Of a stretch of 64,000 bases of DNA, positions 1 to 15,400 are shown in pieces. This stretch comes from Rugalucina vietnamica (taxonomy: Eukaryota > Mollusca > Bivalvia > Lucinida > Lucinidae). The notes below the pieces were generated by a model. The model saw only the letters and a list, made by a program, of their open reading frames with translations, made no database searches and had not been told where the DNA came from. Both the position numbers and the translations under genes were made by a program. The first letter of the stretch is position 1. Every line of letters begins with the position of its first letter. Location: assembly GCA_964017185.1 (NCBI GenBank), contig OZ024870.1:28481621-28545620 (forward strand), read 5' to 3'.

Positions 1-201
1 TCAGGTGAGACTTAAATTTATCCTGCTCATAAATGTTAAAATGCCAACAATTGTTGGCATTTTAACATTTACGAGCAGGATACATTACAGAGTTCTATAC
101 CTTCAATTTCAATATTTGGGCTATTTTGTCATTTGTGAGTAGTTTAAATTCTATGCTCAGCTGAGCTGAGCATGATAAACATTTTATAACCTCGGGGCTA
201 G
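1..201. repeat. MITE with CCCCGAGGTTATAA ends (truncated by window edge)
   Basis: It contains a hairpin at 20-85 (AAATGTTAAAATGCCAACAA and its complement) and ends in TTATAACCTCGGGGCTAG. A complete copy is at 34710-34963. Confidence 0.75.
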
Positions 202-335
202 GAGTGTTAATTAAGAGCATCAAAGTAACTTTGTCGCAGCCTTCTTAAAGTGACAAATTAAATCTATGATAAATGGGCCAGTCTTAAATGACAAAATAAT
301 TTCACTGTCCCATGGACTTATCCCAGTTCACTTAC

Positions 336-404
336 TTCATACAATCTCTTCTCTTCTTCCTGTTTTTCTCTTCTTATCTCATCTTTTGTCTTCTTCACAG
401 GTTT
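336..404 (-). CDS. PDCD11: PDCD11 exon: charged helix before HAT repeats
   Basis: Residues 845-867, 23 codons, phase 0 at both ends. Acceptor CAAATTTCAG, donor GTAAGT. It codes for KPVKKTKDEIRREKQEEEKR and L-Y-E, the charged helix (K-K-x-K-x-E-x-E-x-x-K) that precedes the HAT repeats. The HAT exons should lie to the left of the window. Confidence 0.9.
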
Positions 405-3400
405 CTGAAATTTGAGCACAGTAAGATTCTTAATTAAATATATGGGATACCAAAATGTGTTCTAAAACTAAGATCCTAACAAGACTGTTTCTGTGCTGGG
501 CACCTCAGCCTTATCGGCTTCTTAACTTTAGGTATAGTCATGCAGACAGCTCATCATCAGAATCTGCAACTTTTGTTCAGGTTAACAAATCTGAACTATT
601 TTGATTTCATCAAGCTACAACTGCATTTTCTCATCTTGCTTATAACATATGAGCTGCGACGCGAGAATACCGGGTCTTCGGGGTTTCTGACCAGGTCCCA
701 CACAAACATAGAAGCAGGGTAGAAGCTTGAAATTTAGGATTTAACAAGAAGAGAAATTGTATTATATGTGTAGGGAAAACAAAGGCGCTGATCAGCTTCG
801 CAGTAACTGCGAAGCTGTTCTGCGCCTTTGTTTTCGCATAGACAAAAATCTGCTTTTCTCACGACGCAGCTCGTATGAGACTGTGTGTATTTCTTAAAGG
901 CAACAAATAGGTTCTGAAATGCAAGATCATACATTTTTTTACTATTTTGCAGGAGATACCTCTGAAAGTACATTTACACACCTTGACTTCTTCATCTGAT
1001 ACATCACTGCTTACTTCCCTTTGACCACCAGATGGTACTGGCAGCTGGAAGTCTGTGGACCAAGAGTAGGTTACTCTAAAGTGTTTAACTCACCTTAACT
1101 TCTTCATCTTCTGATTCATCACTGCTTACTTCCCTTTGACCACTAGATGGCACTAGCAGCAGGAAGTCTGTGGACCAGGAGTAGCTAACTCTAGAGTTTC
1201 TTAACTCACATTAACTTCTTCATAAGCAGGAAGTCTGTGGACAAGGAGTAGCTAACTCTGAAGTGTCTTAACTCACCTTAATATCTTCATCTTCTGATTC
1301 ATCACTGCTTACTTCCCTTTGACCACTAGATGGCTCAGGCAGCTGGAAGTCTGTGGACCAGGAGAAACCCTCAGACACATCCAGGTGCAGCATGCTGGAG
1401 GGATCAGAGACCTAAAATAGCAAAATAGCAATTAAAACAATTATCTTTAAGTGTTTGTTGATAGGGTATCAGAGTTTGAGGGTCTTTAAAACATCCACAT
1501 ACTGTATATTGATTAAGTATATGCAAGCTGCAAATTAAGCACAAGCCTTGTGCTTTTTTTTCTCTGGTTTCATGTTTTTTTTGTTTGTTTTTTTTCTTTT
1601 TTTTTTTTTGTTTTTTTTAAGCATGTGACAAATTGCAAAGGCTTGATATCAAAAACTTAATTTTTTAACAAATTTTAGCTGAAGCCTTCTTTCACTACAA
1701 CTATACCACTCCCATACTGCATAATCATCACACCAACATATCCATTCATGAGATATTAAGAACCCCTTACATCCAACTTTTTATAGCCATATGGGTATAT
1801 ATCATTTTTTTATTTTTGCTCCAAACTAAAACTAAGATTGTGAGTTCTCATTTGTACCCACAATCCATATTTTCAGCAAAAGTTAGAAAAATGACAAAAT
1901 CATCGAACAAAATCTTGCAACTTTAAAGTTCTCTGTATATTTTAAAGGCATATCATCAGGATAACATGTCCATGTAATGTATACCCCATAAAACCCAAGT
2001 TTTAAATAGTGACACTGGGATGTAAGGGGGTATTACTAGTACCTATTTTCCTTAATTTTGATCGGTGAGGCTTTCTAATGTGTACCCACAAACAATGACT
2101 AGAGCATAAATATTAGAAATATCAATTTTTTCCCGATTAAATTTTCCATTTTTACAGCTGAAAAACATCTGTGTTTATTGCATGGGCATGTTATCATAAT
2201 GTTTTGTAATGGACATTCAAACTTACTTTTACATCTACTTTGTCATCATCACCTTCATTCTTATGAGTATGAATCACTTCCTTTGTCTTTTCATCACCAC
2301 CATCCTTTAATTTCTTCTTCTTAGAGCTTGTCACAACATTTTCATTTTTAGTTTCTACCATCCTATCACCAAACTTCTCAGTCTTTCTTTTCTTCCCTTT
2401 GTCATGTTTTGATTCTGTCTTTATCTTTTCTTCTTTTATTTCAGCATCACTTCCATCACTTGTATCAGTACTATGTTCCTTCTTAACTTTAACACTTTTC
2501 TTTGAAGCATCCACTGAGTCACTAACATTTTTTCCATCATGCTTCTTCAAGAATTTCTTTTCTGACTTTAAATCTTTGGAATCAGTTTTAGTGGATGACT
2601 TTGGTTGTTTTGGTGTTGTTGGTTCACCGTGTTCGGTTGAAGACCCGGATATACTTCTTTTACGTTTTGATTTTTTGGAAGAAGAATCTCTGTCAGAATC
2701 TAAAAATACATAACAAGACATAAGAAAATACAAAAACAAGTTTTTGGCTTAAAACCTCCAGTTTTTATGGACATGTATGTAGAATGGCCTATTTATATGC
2801 ATAGCTGTTCTATGAACAAAAATGACTCAATACGAGCAAGGCTTACTTTCTATTTGTCCATGAGCACTATTAATTCTGGCATGCAAACAACAAACTTATT
2901 TTTCAAAGCTTTAAGTCTTGCAGTAAAATTTTTAGGAGAAAATCCTCAACAAACCTTTTCTTCCCCTCTGTGTAATGAGATGGCCTGGTATTTCTGTGTC
3001 CAGAGTTACACCCGTGTCTGTCTCCAACATGGATAGTTTTACAAGCTTCTCTTCTGTGTCAATGCTGAATAGAGAGAAAACTGTAGTCAGTTCACAACAC
3101 AACCTCCAAGCTCATACATTAAGAATTCCAAGAAACTCTCAAGTAGTATCTAAACCCATTTTTTTTCGCACCTTTCAAATTTCATGATTTTGTTTCCATG
3201 CCTAATTTCACCCTGATTTATTTTCATGTAATGAAGAACTTGCCTATGCAAGAGGAGTGTCCAACATTCAAAATTTATAGTTTTGCGGCCATTTATTGTT
3301 GCATTTTTTTTCTGTATGATAGCAAAAAGGGTGAAAATAAAATGGTTGCAAAAACAGATTAGAATACAGTTATCTCTGCTAAGGATGTTCTCTACCACCC

Positions 3401-6400
3401 TGCCTAGCCGGCCTCCTTATCTATTCAAAATCCAAGACTGACAAGTACATTTTTCACATTGTCACGCAACATAATGCAATATCTGATCTGATCTGGTTCT
3501 ACACTCTTGCCTTTTTTTTTCTAGATTTACTGGGGTAAAAGAGCCAGTTCATGAGAAAGCTTGCTAATCAACATAAGGCCACCTTTGCTATCTCAAAATC
3601 AAGGGGAATGGAGAAACCACTTCAAGTTTTCCAAAGTTCGACATAATCAAATTGAAACCAGCCAAGGTTCTTAGAAAACCTCAACACTTTCACATTCTCG
3701 GACTGAGTGGGTCTCCTTTCCTTTTCCACCATGTTTACCCCATCAATAGTGATTTCAAACATATATTAACTGACCTGACACATGTAAAAACATTCTTTAA
3801 AAATTCGAGTGATGAAAGGTTGTATGTTGATATCAAATCGGCAAAAACTGAGTTTGACTTCGAAGTTCGACACAGGAAGGGTGAAACTAATGCTCTTTTT
3901 TCTGTGGGGTGTGAATTATCACTGCGACACAGCCGAGTTTTCGTCATAACCGAGTTCAACACAAGCAAGGTTAGAATACAATAACATATAGGGAGAGATG
4001 CTTGGGAGTAAGGGATCAATTCGACATAAGTGGGGTTTTCGAGACAACCAAGTTCAGTGACCTGTATTTGTTTCTATGGTTTAGCTATACAAGCAATATC
4101 TCAATTCTTCTTGAATATGAAGTTTCAAAATTGTTACCATCCTATTGCATTGTATATCCCATTTTGTGTTGGAACCTGATCCTAATGCCATATGACAGAG
4201 TATCTTTGAGACCTGAGGAAGACATGTTCGTGAAATATATACCCCTTTGATATAGAAACTGGGGTTTACAGGGGTATACAATTTTTCTTATTTTTTATCT
4301 AAAACATAAACCGATGTTCTAATGTGTACCCACAATCAATGTTTTGTGTGAAAATATTAAAAATATCAAAATTTTTCCAATGAAATTTTCAATATTTGCT
4401 TCTGAAAAAATTCCCTGTATATAGCATGGGTAATACACCTACCTCAATATTTTAGCCTTGACCAGTTTTCCCATCTTGAACACAGTTTCTGTGGACTTCA
4501 CCTTGCCTTTGTCTGTTATACAACTCTTATGTACCAGTCCATTGATGAAATGACCAAGTCTAAAGAACAAAAGTGATGGTCAGAAAATTATTTTTTTATC
4601 CATAAAGCGTGTAAGAGGGACAGAAATTTTGCGTTTTTTTTTATCTTCACAGGTCTGACAAATTCAAAATGAGTTATCAGTCTTGCCTACTTAGTAAACA
4701 AATTTTTCAGCCATGCTTAATGTGACTTCTCAATTTACTATAAGTGCATTACTTTAAGTTGGTTTATTAAGTTGTGCATTAACTTGTTGAGTTAGTGCTT
4801 CACATCCATGGTCATCAGCTAAGGTCAGTTATTCTAGCCACACTGGTGCTTATTCCTTTCACCGCTAACTAACGAATGGTCTTCTTGAACCAGCAGAAGA
4901 GGAAGTTGACAAAATTTTCATGAAAGTTATATGCAAGACATAAGCATAAATCACGGGTCCCCTTCTTATTGGAGCAAACACGCTACCCATCAAGCTATAG
5001 CGCTCGCTTATGGCTTGATTTGGCAAGATACGATCAATGATATACATGTAGGTAATGTGCTTTTGTTGACCCATCTTATGGGTAAAGTATTTTTAATAAC
5101 AGTGAATTTTACACTCTCAGACAAAAAGAACAACGAGCCCCCTTACCTGACTTGCATACCATGTTCAGTATGTTTTGTGACAAAACCGTTGATGATCTGT
5201 ACCTCTGATAACTCTTCTATGCTTCTAATGTCAGGATCCTTTATGTCCTCAATGCCCTCTATCCTGTGATAACAAAATGACTGTCACATGACTAAATGAG
5301 CCATGGCATGAGAAATCCAACATTTTGCATATGCGAAAACAAAGGCGCAGATCAGCTTCAGCGCCTTTGTTTTCGCTACAAGGATAGAACAATTCCTCTA
5401 CTTTCTCAATACAAAATTTCCAACCTGTAGCCATCTTATGTGCTTGTACAGTCAGGTTTGTGGTGGTCATGTACGAAAACCACATTTGAGCCTGTGCGTG
5501 GGAAAACCAACGATTTGGGTTCCAACCAGGTCTGACATAAACCGGGCTATACAGTCACAGACGAAGGCTAGAAGCTTGAAATTTTGGATGTAAGTAGAAG
5601 TGGGCTTGTACTATCCGTGTGGCGAAAACAAAGCCTCCGATCAGCTGTCCAGTTACTGCACAGCCGATCTGTGCCTTTGGTTTCGTATATGCAAATTGTT
5701 GGTTTCCTGATGCGGCGGCTCATTTTTGATTTTCTCATACATCACTAAAATATACCACGGGGAGGATGATGGTATATTATGAGTTTAGTATGTAACTAAT
5801 AACTACTCAGTAATCATCTGCAACAGAGATAAAAATTTATAAACTTGGATGGTACGTATAACACTCTTTCAGAATACATTCAATTTGTCTTGTTATATTT
5901 GCAAGTGCATACCTTTTTTTCTTATTTTTGCTCCAAAACATAGATTGTGGGTACTCGTTAGAACCATGTACCCACAACCTATGTTTTGAGCAAAAATAAG
6001 AAAAATATCAAAATTTTTCTACTGAAAATCTTCAATACTTACAGCTTCAGCAAATTCTATATACTGCATGGGCATGTTTTTGGTAATGGTTAGAACCCAG
6101 GACCTCTCAATTGGGTATCTGATGCATTTCCACTAGGCTACCACACTCACCTTTCAACATGTGAGGCGAAATAAAAATAAGTACCTTGACTTCCTCAATG
6201 ACACATCTGCTCTCTTCTCATCTTCATTGTAATTGAGAATAAAACACAACACCAGGTGTCCGACCTCATACCCAGCTGTTGGGTAATCCACATAACCATC
6301 AGAGAGATCAGTAAGCCCTGCTGCGCCCCTCACATTATCGGGGAGTCTCAAGACTAGCCCCATTTCAGGCCTCACCGAGGTGATCACGCCCCTGGTTACT

Positions 6401-9400
6401 TCCCCTTCATGAATAGTTGCTATGTCTTCTGTTACAAAATTTTGTAAAAAAAGAGGTAAATTTTGTCATAGTTTTGGGCAAAGTTTTGGTGCTATTAAAC
6501 TATGATCACTGTAGATAGACTATGGTTTTCATGGAAACTCATAACTGTGCATATCTAGCCTGAACATACTTTATCTGTGTTATCAGGTTTGGTTCAACCA
6601 CAATTTAGCTAGACATGCACAGTCGAATGTATGGAATGTGACACCGTGTGACCAGAGATAGTTTTGGTGAATACCATAGTCAATCTAGTTAGCTCCCAAA
6701 CTAGGTGATGGTGTTTAAATGTGAAACTCGGGACGTTTACATCGAATAACTACAAAAGAAAACAATAATTCTATTTCTTTTCGGGGCTCAAAACTTACGT
6801 TTGATTTGAATTTTGGACAACTACTGAGTCATCATACTGATGTTACAGAAATGATCAGCAAACCGAATTGCATAAATGTCAGTGTGCTGTTTTCATCTTT
6901 TGACGTTGCAATGAAACGTGTTATAAAGAGGTCCAGGTGTATCTCATTAACTAACAATGCTAATTGGAGCCTTTTTTTATTTTTCAAATTATCATGTTGT
7001 AACACTAATTTTTCAAACAAAAAGTCAAAAGAAAAATAACCCACCTAAGAAAGACAACTCTACAGTACTGTTATAAGAGTCCACCATTTTATTTTCCTCC
7101 ACTTTGACCACTGTTGCATTGTAACCTCGTCCAGGTATAAACCTGTCGCCTGGCTTCTTGAAAAACTGCAAGATAAAAAAAGAAAAGTTAATGGGATTTT
7201 TTAATATATCTCACACAAATTGGGCTGTTGGGAGTCCATGGTGATGACTAACTAGAAGCTTGAAAGGGCGAAGTGCGCTTTTTGGCGTTTCCGGCCTATC
7301 TTTAGGTTGCTTCGAGATTTCGTAGATATTTTCTACAATGTTTCAAGAAAACAAATCCGAAAAAATTAAATGACTACCTCAATTCGCTTTCTCATGAGCG
7401 TTATTTCTATATACGAGGGGTATGTACATATCGGTGACGTGACGCATGAAATATGACGTCGTCATAATCAACGGCGTCGCCATATTATTTCAATTTCATC
7501 TAGCATGTTGTAACGAGTTTGTTTTTTTTGGTTTTTTTTTGGTATTTTCGCACACACATACCTGGTATATAGATCTACTTTTTGAAGTTCAAACCATAAT
7601 CGATGAGGAACTTCAGAATTTCCATCAGAATGCGCATTAGAATAAAGTATTGTGTTACAGAATTTTAATCATTTTGAAAAAAAAGCGTGGTGCGGTAATT
7701 GATACACGAAAACAGTTCTACCGCTACAAATCAGATTAATTTTTGCATAAAGCTTTGCTTGTTGATTATTTCATTACGTCACCGTCAACAGCTAGGATCA
7801 TGTCGAGACGCACGATCTCCATTAGGATTTCTACCAACGTCAGAATGACATGCAAAATACCAAGTAAGCAACTAATTTTAAGTTTAATCTATGGATTGCC
7901 GACTTAACCAGTTTTCCTGGGCAGTATCTCGATCTCGCATATAGACCTGTACATCATGTCGACATACATGTGTCGGCTGTCGGAAAGACGGTCTGGCCAC
8001 ATATCGGCCTGTCTGAGTGTCGAGTATAGGTCGTATCACCGGTTGTGCATAACCCATTTTTTCTATTTACAAAGTCTAACGGATACCTGCGCAATGCAAA
8101 GTCGTATTTCCTGCTGGATTTTAAAGTCACTGTGTGTCATGGTGGGAAGTCACTTTGTGTCATTGCGGGAATATTTTATAAGCTTTCCAAGGCTATTGAG
8201 TAAATAGCGACTGAATTATGGCCCGGGCCAATAAATACATGTACATGTACATGTCGGCATATTGCAATTATGTTCAAAGATTCCCGTATCTACAACTGCT
8301 TAACCAGCCAAATACAATGTGAAGCTCAAATATTAGAGGAGAGCTTAGAAGAGTTGTGAAAAATGAGCCGCATCATGAAGAAATGTTTTTGAAGCTGCCG
8401 ATCGAATCCAGCTGAAAAACTACAGAAGAAAACTGAGAGCTTTAAACCCGGGTAGACGAATATACTATATATATATCTGTGCCAAGTACGAATCAGCTGA
8501 CCCATTTTCTAACTGAAACAAAAATGTTGACTATTGTGTGCAAATCTAAATTAAGCTACAATGTATGCTGTGACACAATGCTACTGTGTGTGTGACATGC
8601 TAACAATATATTGTAAACTGAGGGCGAGGATTGGGTCCTGTAAAATCGGATTACCCCCCCCCCCCCCCTTTATTTCAAATTATAAGGTCGTCTGCGTTTT
8701 CATAAGAATGTAGAAGATATTTTATTTTATAAACATACCTTTCGCTAGTGATTTGCATGTCACATATGGGTTACCGTACCGTGGCTAATTAGGGCCTAAA
8801 AGGTAGAAGCTAAAAATATACAAGTAAAGACACGATTCTCAGGCCCCCGTACATTGGCGCCTAAAGAAATGGTCTAATTTGCATCCAGGCAAAGTTTATA
8901 CGCTATTGACTGCCGCTCAGGTCTGAGCCTGCCCAGGAAAAGTGGTTAAAGTCAAACCATCCAGACATAGAAGCCGTATTGGCTAAGTTGGGTAGTTATT
9001 TTCGGAAGCACTTACATCATTTGTCATTGTCATTGTCCTTATTTTGGGTACAAGTCCCATAAAATGGAGGTAATGTCCCGACATGACCACTGCTGTTGAC
9101 TTGGACGCTATAGAGTAAGCCAAATAAGATCTACGGTAAGATATATGAAAGAAATTACGAGGCTACCTCAATTGGATTGGACAAAGTACAGGTAGCTGAT
9201 TTCTGACGGTAGGCATAAACATTTTACGCTTTTTTAGTTCGACTTTGATCTCATGGACCATCCGATCATGCACAATTATGAATATTCAAAACTCTACCTG
9301 CACAGCTACCTGAATACCAAAATGAATCCGGTCAGAATATAGAAGCTAACTGAAGTCGGCCTCACAATTTCCACGAGCTAAAATTTGCTCGATGCACGAA

Positions 9401-12400
9401 ACATGACTTTGACAAACATTTTATATAACAGTCGGTGATAGTAACCATTCTTCCAGGATAGCGGAAAAACAGCAGTCGTTCTGTCAGACGTTTTTATTTA
9501 CGGTTTTCATCGCATGTAGCAAAAAGATAATATTTTGTTAAAACATTTACTTTAATTTTTTCAAGGGAAACAACTGTAAATTATCAAAGTGAAACTTTTC
9601 GATAGATCCTTAACTTCACACTCATTATATAGTTTCCAAAATAATTTCAAATCCAATGACGTGCATTTTACAGTTTTCAAATCTAAATTATTGCATAGAT
9701 ATCTATGCGCATAGCTCTTTGAAGCAGTTTTCGATTGGTCGAAAGCCGTGTTCAAACGTGTTGTCATTTGTAGACTGCACTACCCACTAAATAAATGAAT
9801 ATTTGTTCTTATAAATACATGAAATAACTTTTCGTTTCATCAATTATTATCTTCCTCCGGGGAGCCGGGGTTATTAGCAGGGACTTAATTAACATCGAAA
9901 ACACACATCCATTCCTGCCTGTAAATGAAATTCCGTTTAAACATTTCCGTTTACTCACTGGAAATAGACGTCAAGTCAAGCATTTCTACTTAGCAAAGCA
10001 ATTCTGCTTCTTCGACGAACAGGCAATTTTCGTGATCCCGATGCTACTACACGTCGTTTCCTGGCGCCAAATCATATGCTAATATTGCACCAGTCATTTG
10101 TATCCTCTGGTCCCAAAGGGCCGGGGATAGCGGAGACACAACGGGACTTAAGTGCCGAAATTTAACCTCTGACAAGTCCCGGCAGTGCCGGTCACGGATG
10201 CGCTGGGTTTAAATTTCCCACCAATACACGGTCGTCAACATTAATTCAAATTAGATACAAGCTTTATTTTAACATTAAGTTACTTTTATGGTCCTTATGT
10301 AATTTACAAATGTGAGGCTGTACATTTACATGCAGAATTTAAAACCCCTCTCTCATAATTTGTCATTAGAACAACTAGCAGCTGTCGTTCCACATTATTG
10401 TCTTTCTCCGGGGAGCCGGGGCTTTTAGCAGGGACTTTACCACAAATCTGACCCCGCAGTGAGGAGCTTTTAGCCAGGCTTTAAAAGACTCCGGGATCGT
10501 GTATACAAATGGCTGGTGCATAATGACCCGGTACGAGCAGAAAAATGAAAGTCTGACGTGAAAACACTACTGACAATCACGTGGTATTGTTTACATACAA
10601 ACCGATATTGATCAGTGACACACACACGCGGCAACTGGGACAGAAGTTGAGGTTACATATTCGAGTTTTCTCCTGCGGGGTACTCTACTGAAATATAGAT
10701 GGGTGCAGTCCATGCAGAAATTGAACATTTATTGAAAGAAAATAACATAAGAAATCCCGGTTACTTTGTTTTCGCAAACCTCAGTCGCAAACACTTCAAT
10801 GTTAGTGTGTTGGAAGCACTATATGTTCATGGGACGGAAGTGTTTGCGAAAACGAAATAACCTTGATTTCTTTCATTCAATAAATGTTCAACTTCTGCAG
10901 CGTTTGCGTCTATCTATCAGTCAATAGGAAAATTCGAATTTTTCATCTAAACTTCGGGTAGAATTGCAATGTGCGTCATCCATTCCATACCACGTGTTTA
11001 TCAGCTGTGGAAAATTTGACAAGGCTTAAATAGCGACCAAATTTGACTTTGGCATTCATTAATGCACAAGTCATTTGTAACCATCCCCCAGGCCCGGTGT
11101 AATATAATATTTTGACCCGCCTAAAAAGTGACCCGCGGGTCATAATATAATGACCCGCGGGTCACTTTTTCCCTATAATATTTTGACCCCCCCTATAAAA
11201 TATTGACCCCCCTATTTTTTTTTCTGTCATCTTCTTAAAACAGCATTGGAATACTTGTGTATGCACTCAAAAAGAATATTATAATATATTTACTAAGGTT
11301 CATCAAAGAATAAATTTCATGGGTAGGGGGGGTCAAAATATTATACCATAATATATTGACCCCCCCCCCCCCATGTGCAAGTTACTTTTCTAATGATAAT
11401 AGTTAGCCTTTTTCTCTTGTTATCACAAACAAAACCAAACAAGTGCAAACGATTTACATTAATCTATTTCCATTATCACTGGTAGATAGGGGGGGGGGGG
11501 GGGGTCAATATATTATGGTATAATATTTTGAACCCCCCCCCCACCCCACCCCACCCCCTACTAGGTGTATGCTATTTTTAGATGATGATAAATGGCCACT
11601 TTCTCATTAAATTATACATGAAATTCAAACATCTGTTTGAAATAAAACAGCTTCACTTCATTAAAATTCACGGACACCACTTGTGGGGGGGGGGGGGGGG
11701 GTCAAAATATTATAGGCAAAAAGTGACCCGCGGGTCATAATATTATGACCCCCCTACCCTGTTTATGCTATTTATTTATATGATGATAAATTTCTTTTTC
11801 TTCTGTAATTACACTTGAAATTCAAACAAATATATCAGATTCAACATGCATCTATTCTTGATACCACTGGTACAAGGGGGGGGGGGGGGTCAATATATTA
11901 TGGTATAATATTTTGACCCCCCTGTTAGGTGTATGTTATTTGTTTAGATAATGATAAAAGACCAGTTTCTCCCATGTAATTATGCATGAAATTCAGACAT
12001 CTGATTGAAATAAAACAGCTTCACTAGGTAAAATTTACGGACACCACTTTTTTTTTTGGGGGGGGGGGGGGGGCAAAATATTATAGGCAAAAAGTGACCC
12101 GCGGGTCATAATATTATGACCCCCCTACCCTGTGTATGCTATTTATTTATATGATGATAAATTGCTTTTTCTCCTGTAATTACAGGTGAAATTCAAACAC
12201 TTAATCAAATATAACAGCTTCAACATGCATCTATTTTCGATAATGCTGGAACAGGGGGGGGGGGGGGGGGGGCATTATATTATGGTATAATATTTTGACC
12301 CCCCTGTTAGGTGTATGTTATTTGTTTAGATAATGATAAAAGATCAGTTTCTCCTGCAATTATACATGAAATTCAGACATCTGATTGAAATAAAACAGCT

Positions 12401-15400
12401 TCACTAGGTTAAATTCAGGGACACCACTTTTAGGGGGGGGGGTCAAAATATTATAGGCAAAAAGTGACCCGCGGGTCATAATATTATGACCCCCCTACCC
12501 TGTGTATGCTATTTATTTATATGATGATAAATTACTTTTTCTCCTGTAATTACAGATGAAATTCAAACTCTTAATCAAATATATCAGCTTCAACATGCAT
12601 CTATTTTTGATAATACTGGAACAGGGGGGGGGGGTCAATATATTATGGTATAATATTTTGACCCCCCTGTTAGGTGTATGTTATTTGTTTAGATAATGAT
12701 AAAAGATCAGTTTCTCCTGTAATTTTGCATGAAATTCAGACATCTGATTGAAATAAAACAGCTTCACTAGGTTAAATTCACGGACACCACTTTTAGGGGG
12801 GGGGTCAAAATATTATAGGCAAAAAGTGGCCCGCGGGTCATAATATTATGACCCCCCTACCCTGTGTATGCTATTTATTTATATGATGATAAATTACTTT
12901 TTCTCCTGTCAACATGCATCTATTTTTGATAATACTGGAACAGGGGGGGGGGGTCAATATATTATGGTATAATATTTTGACCCCCTTGTTAGGTGTATGT
13001 TATTTGTTTAGATAATGATAAAAGATCAGTTTCTCCTGTAATTTTGCATGAAATTCAGACATCTGATTGAAATAAAACAGCTTCACTAGGTTAAATTCAC
13101 GGACACCACTTTTAGGGGGGGGTCAAAATATTATAGGCAAAAAGTGGCCCGCGGGTCATAATATTATGACCCCCCTACCCTGTGTATGCTATTTATTTAT
13201 ATGATGATAAATTACTTTTTCTCCTGTAATTACAGATGAAATTCAAACTCTTAATCAAATATAACAGCTTCAACATGCATCTATTTTCGATGGTATAATA
13301 TTTTGACCCCCCTGTTAGGTGTATGTTATTTTTGTTTAGATAATGATAAAATACCAGTTTCTCCTGTAATTATGCATGAAATTCTGACATCTGATCGAAA
13401 TAAAAGAGCTTCACTAGGTTAAATTCACGGACACCACTTTTAGGGGGGGAGGGGGTCAAAATATTATAGGCAAAAAGTGACCTGCGGGTCATAATATTAT
13501 GACTCCCCCTACCCCTACCCTGTTTATCCTATTTATTTATATGATGATAAATTGCTTTTTCTCCTGTAATTACACATGAAATTCAAACACTTAATCAAAT
13601 ATAACAGCTTCAATATGCATCTATTTTCGATAATACTGGAACAGGGGAGTGGGGGGTCAATATATTATGGTATAATATTTTGACCCCCCTGTTAGGTGTA
13701 TGTTATTTGTTTAGATAATGATAAAAGATCAGTTTCTCCTGTAATTATGCATGAAATTCAGACATCTGATTGAAATAAAACAGCTTCACTAGGTTAAATT
13801 CACGGACACCACTTTTAGGGGGGGGGGGGGGGGGGTCAAAATATTATAGGCAAAAAGTGACCCGCGGGTCATAATATTATGACCCCCCCTACCCTGTTTA
13901 TCCTATTTGTTTATATGATGATAAATTACTTTTTCTCCTGTAATTACAGATGAAATTCAAACTCTTAATCAAATATAACAGCTTCAACATGCATCTATTT
14001 TCGATAATACTGGAACAGGGGTGGGGGGTCAATATATTATGGTATAATATTTTGACCCCCCTGTTAGGTGTATGTTATTTGTTTAGATAATGATAAAATA
14101 CCAGTTTCTCCTGTAATTATGCATGAAATTCTGACATCTGATCGAAATAAAACAGCTTCACTAGGTTAAATTCAAGGACACCACTTTTAGGGGGGGGGGG
14201 GTCAAAATATTATAGGCAAAAAGTGACCCGCGGGTCATAATATTATGACCCCCCCTACCCTGTTTATCCTATTTGTTTATATGATGATAAATTGCTTTTT
14301 CTCCTGTAATTACACATGAAATTCAAACACTTAATCAAATATAACAGCTTCAATATGCATCTATTTTCGATAATACTGGAACAGGGGAGTGGGGGGTCAA
14401 TATATTATGGTATAATATTTTGACCCCCCTGTTAGGTGTATGTTATTTGTTTAGATAATGATAAAAGATCAGTTTCTCCTGTAATTATGCATGAAATTCA
14501 GACATCTGATTGAAATAAAACAGCTTCACTAGGTTAAATTCACGGACACCACTTTAAGGGGGGGGGGGGTCAAAATATTATAGGCAAAAAGTGACCCGCG
14601 GGTCATAATATTATGACCCCCCTACCCTGTGTATGCTATTTATTTATATGATGATAAATTACTTTTTCTCCTGTAATTACAGATGAAATTCAAACTCTTA
14701 ATCAAATATAACAGCTTCAACATGCATCTATTTTCGATAATACTGGAACAGGGGTGGGGGGTCAATATATTATGGTATAATATTTTGACCCCCCTGTTAG
14801 GTGTATGTTATTTGTTTAGATAATGATAAAATACCAGTTTCTCCTGTAATTATGCATGAAATTCTGACATCTGATCGAAATAAAACAGCTTCACTAGGTT
14901 AAATTCAAGGACACCACTTTTAGGGGTGGGGGGTCAAAATATTATAGGCAAAAAGTGACCCGCGGGTCATAATATTATGACCCCCCCTACCCTGTTTATC
15001 CTATTTGTTTATATGATGATAAATTGCTTTTTCTCCTGTAATTACACATGAAATTCAAACACTTAATCAAATATAACAGCTTCAATATGCATCTATTTTC
15101 GATAATACTGGAACAGGGGAGTGGGGGGTCAATATATTATGGTATAATATTTTGACCCCCCTGTTAGGTGTATGTTATTTGTTTAGATAATGATAAAAGA
15201 TCAGTTTCTCCTGTAATTATGCATGAAATTCAGACATCTGATTGAAATAAAACAGCTTCACTAGGTTAAATTCACGGACACCACTTTAAGGGGGGGGGGG
15301 GTCAAAATATTATAGGCAAAAAGTGACCCGCGGGTCATAATATTATGACCCCCCTACCCTGTGTATGCTATTTATTTATATGATGATAAATTACTTTTTC

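Noticed and set aside
2399..2713. 104-codon plus-strand open frame
   Set aside because: Antisense shadow of the lysine-rich PDCD11 exon (lysine codons read as Phe and Leu).
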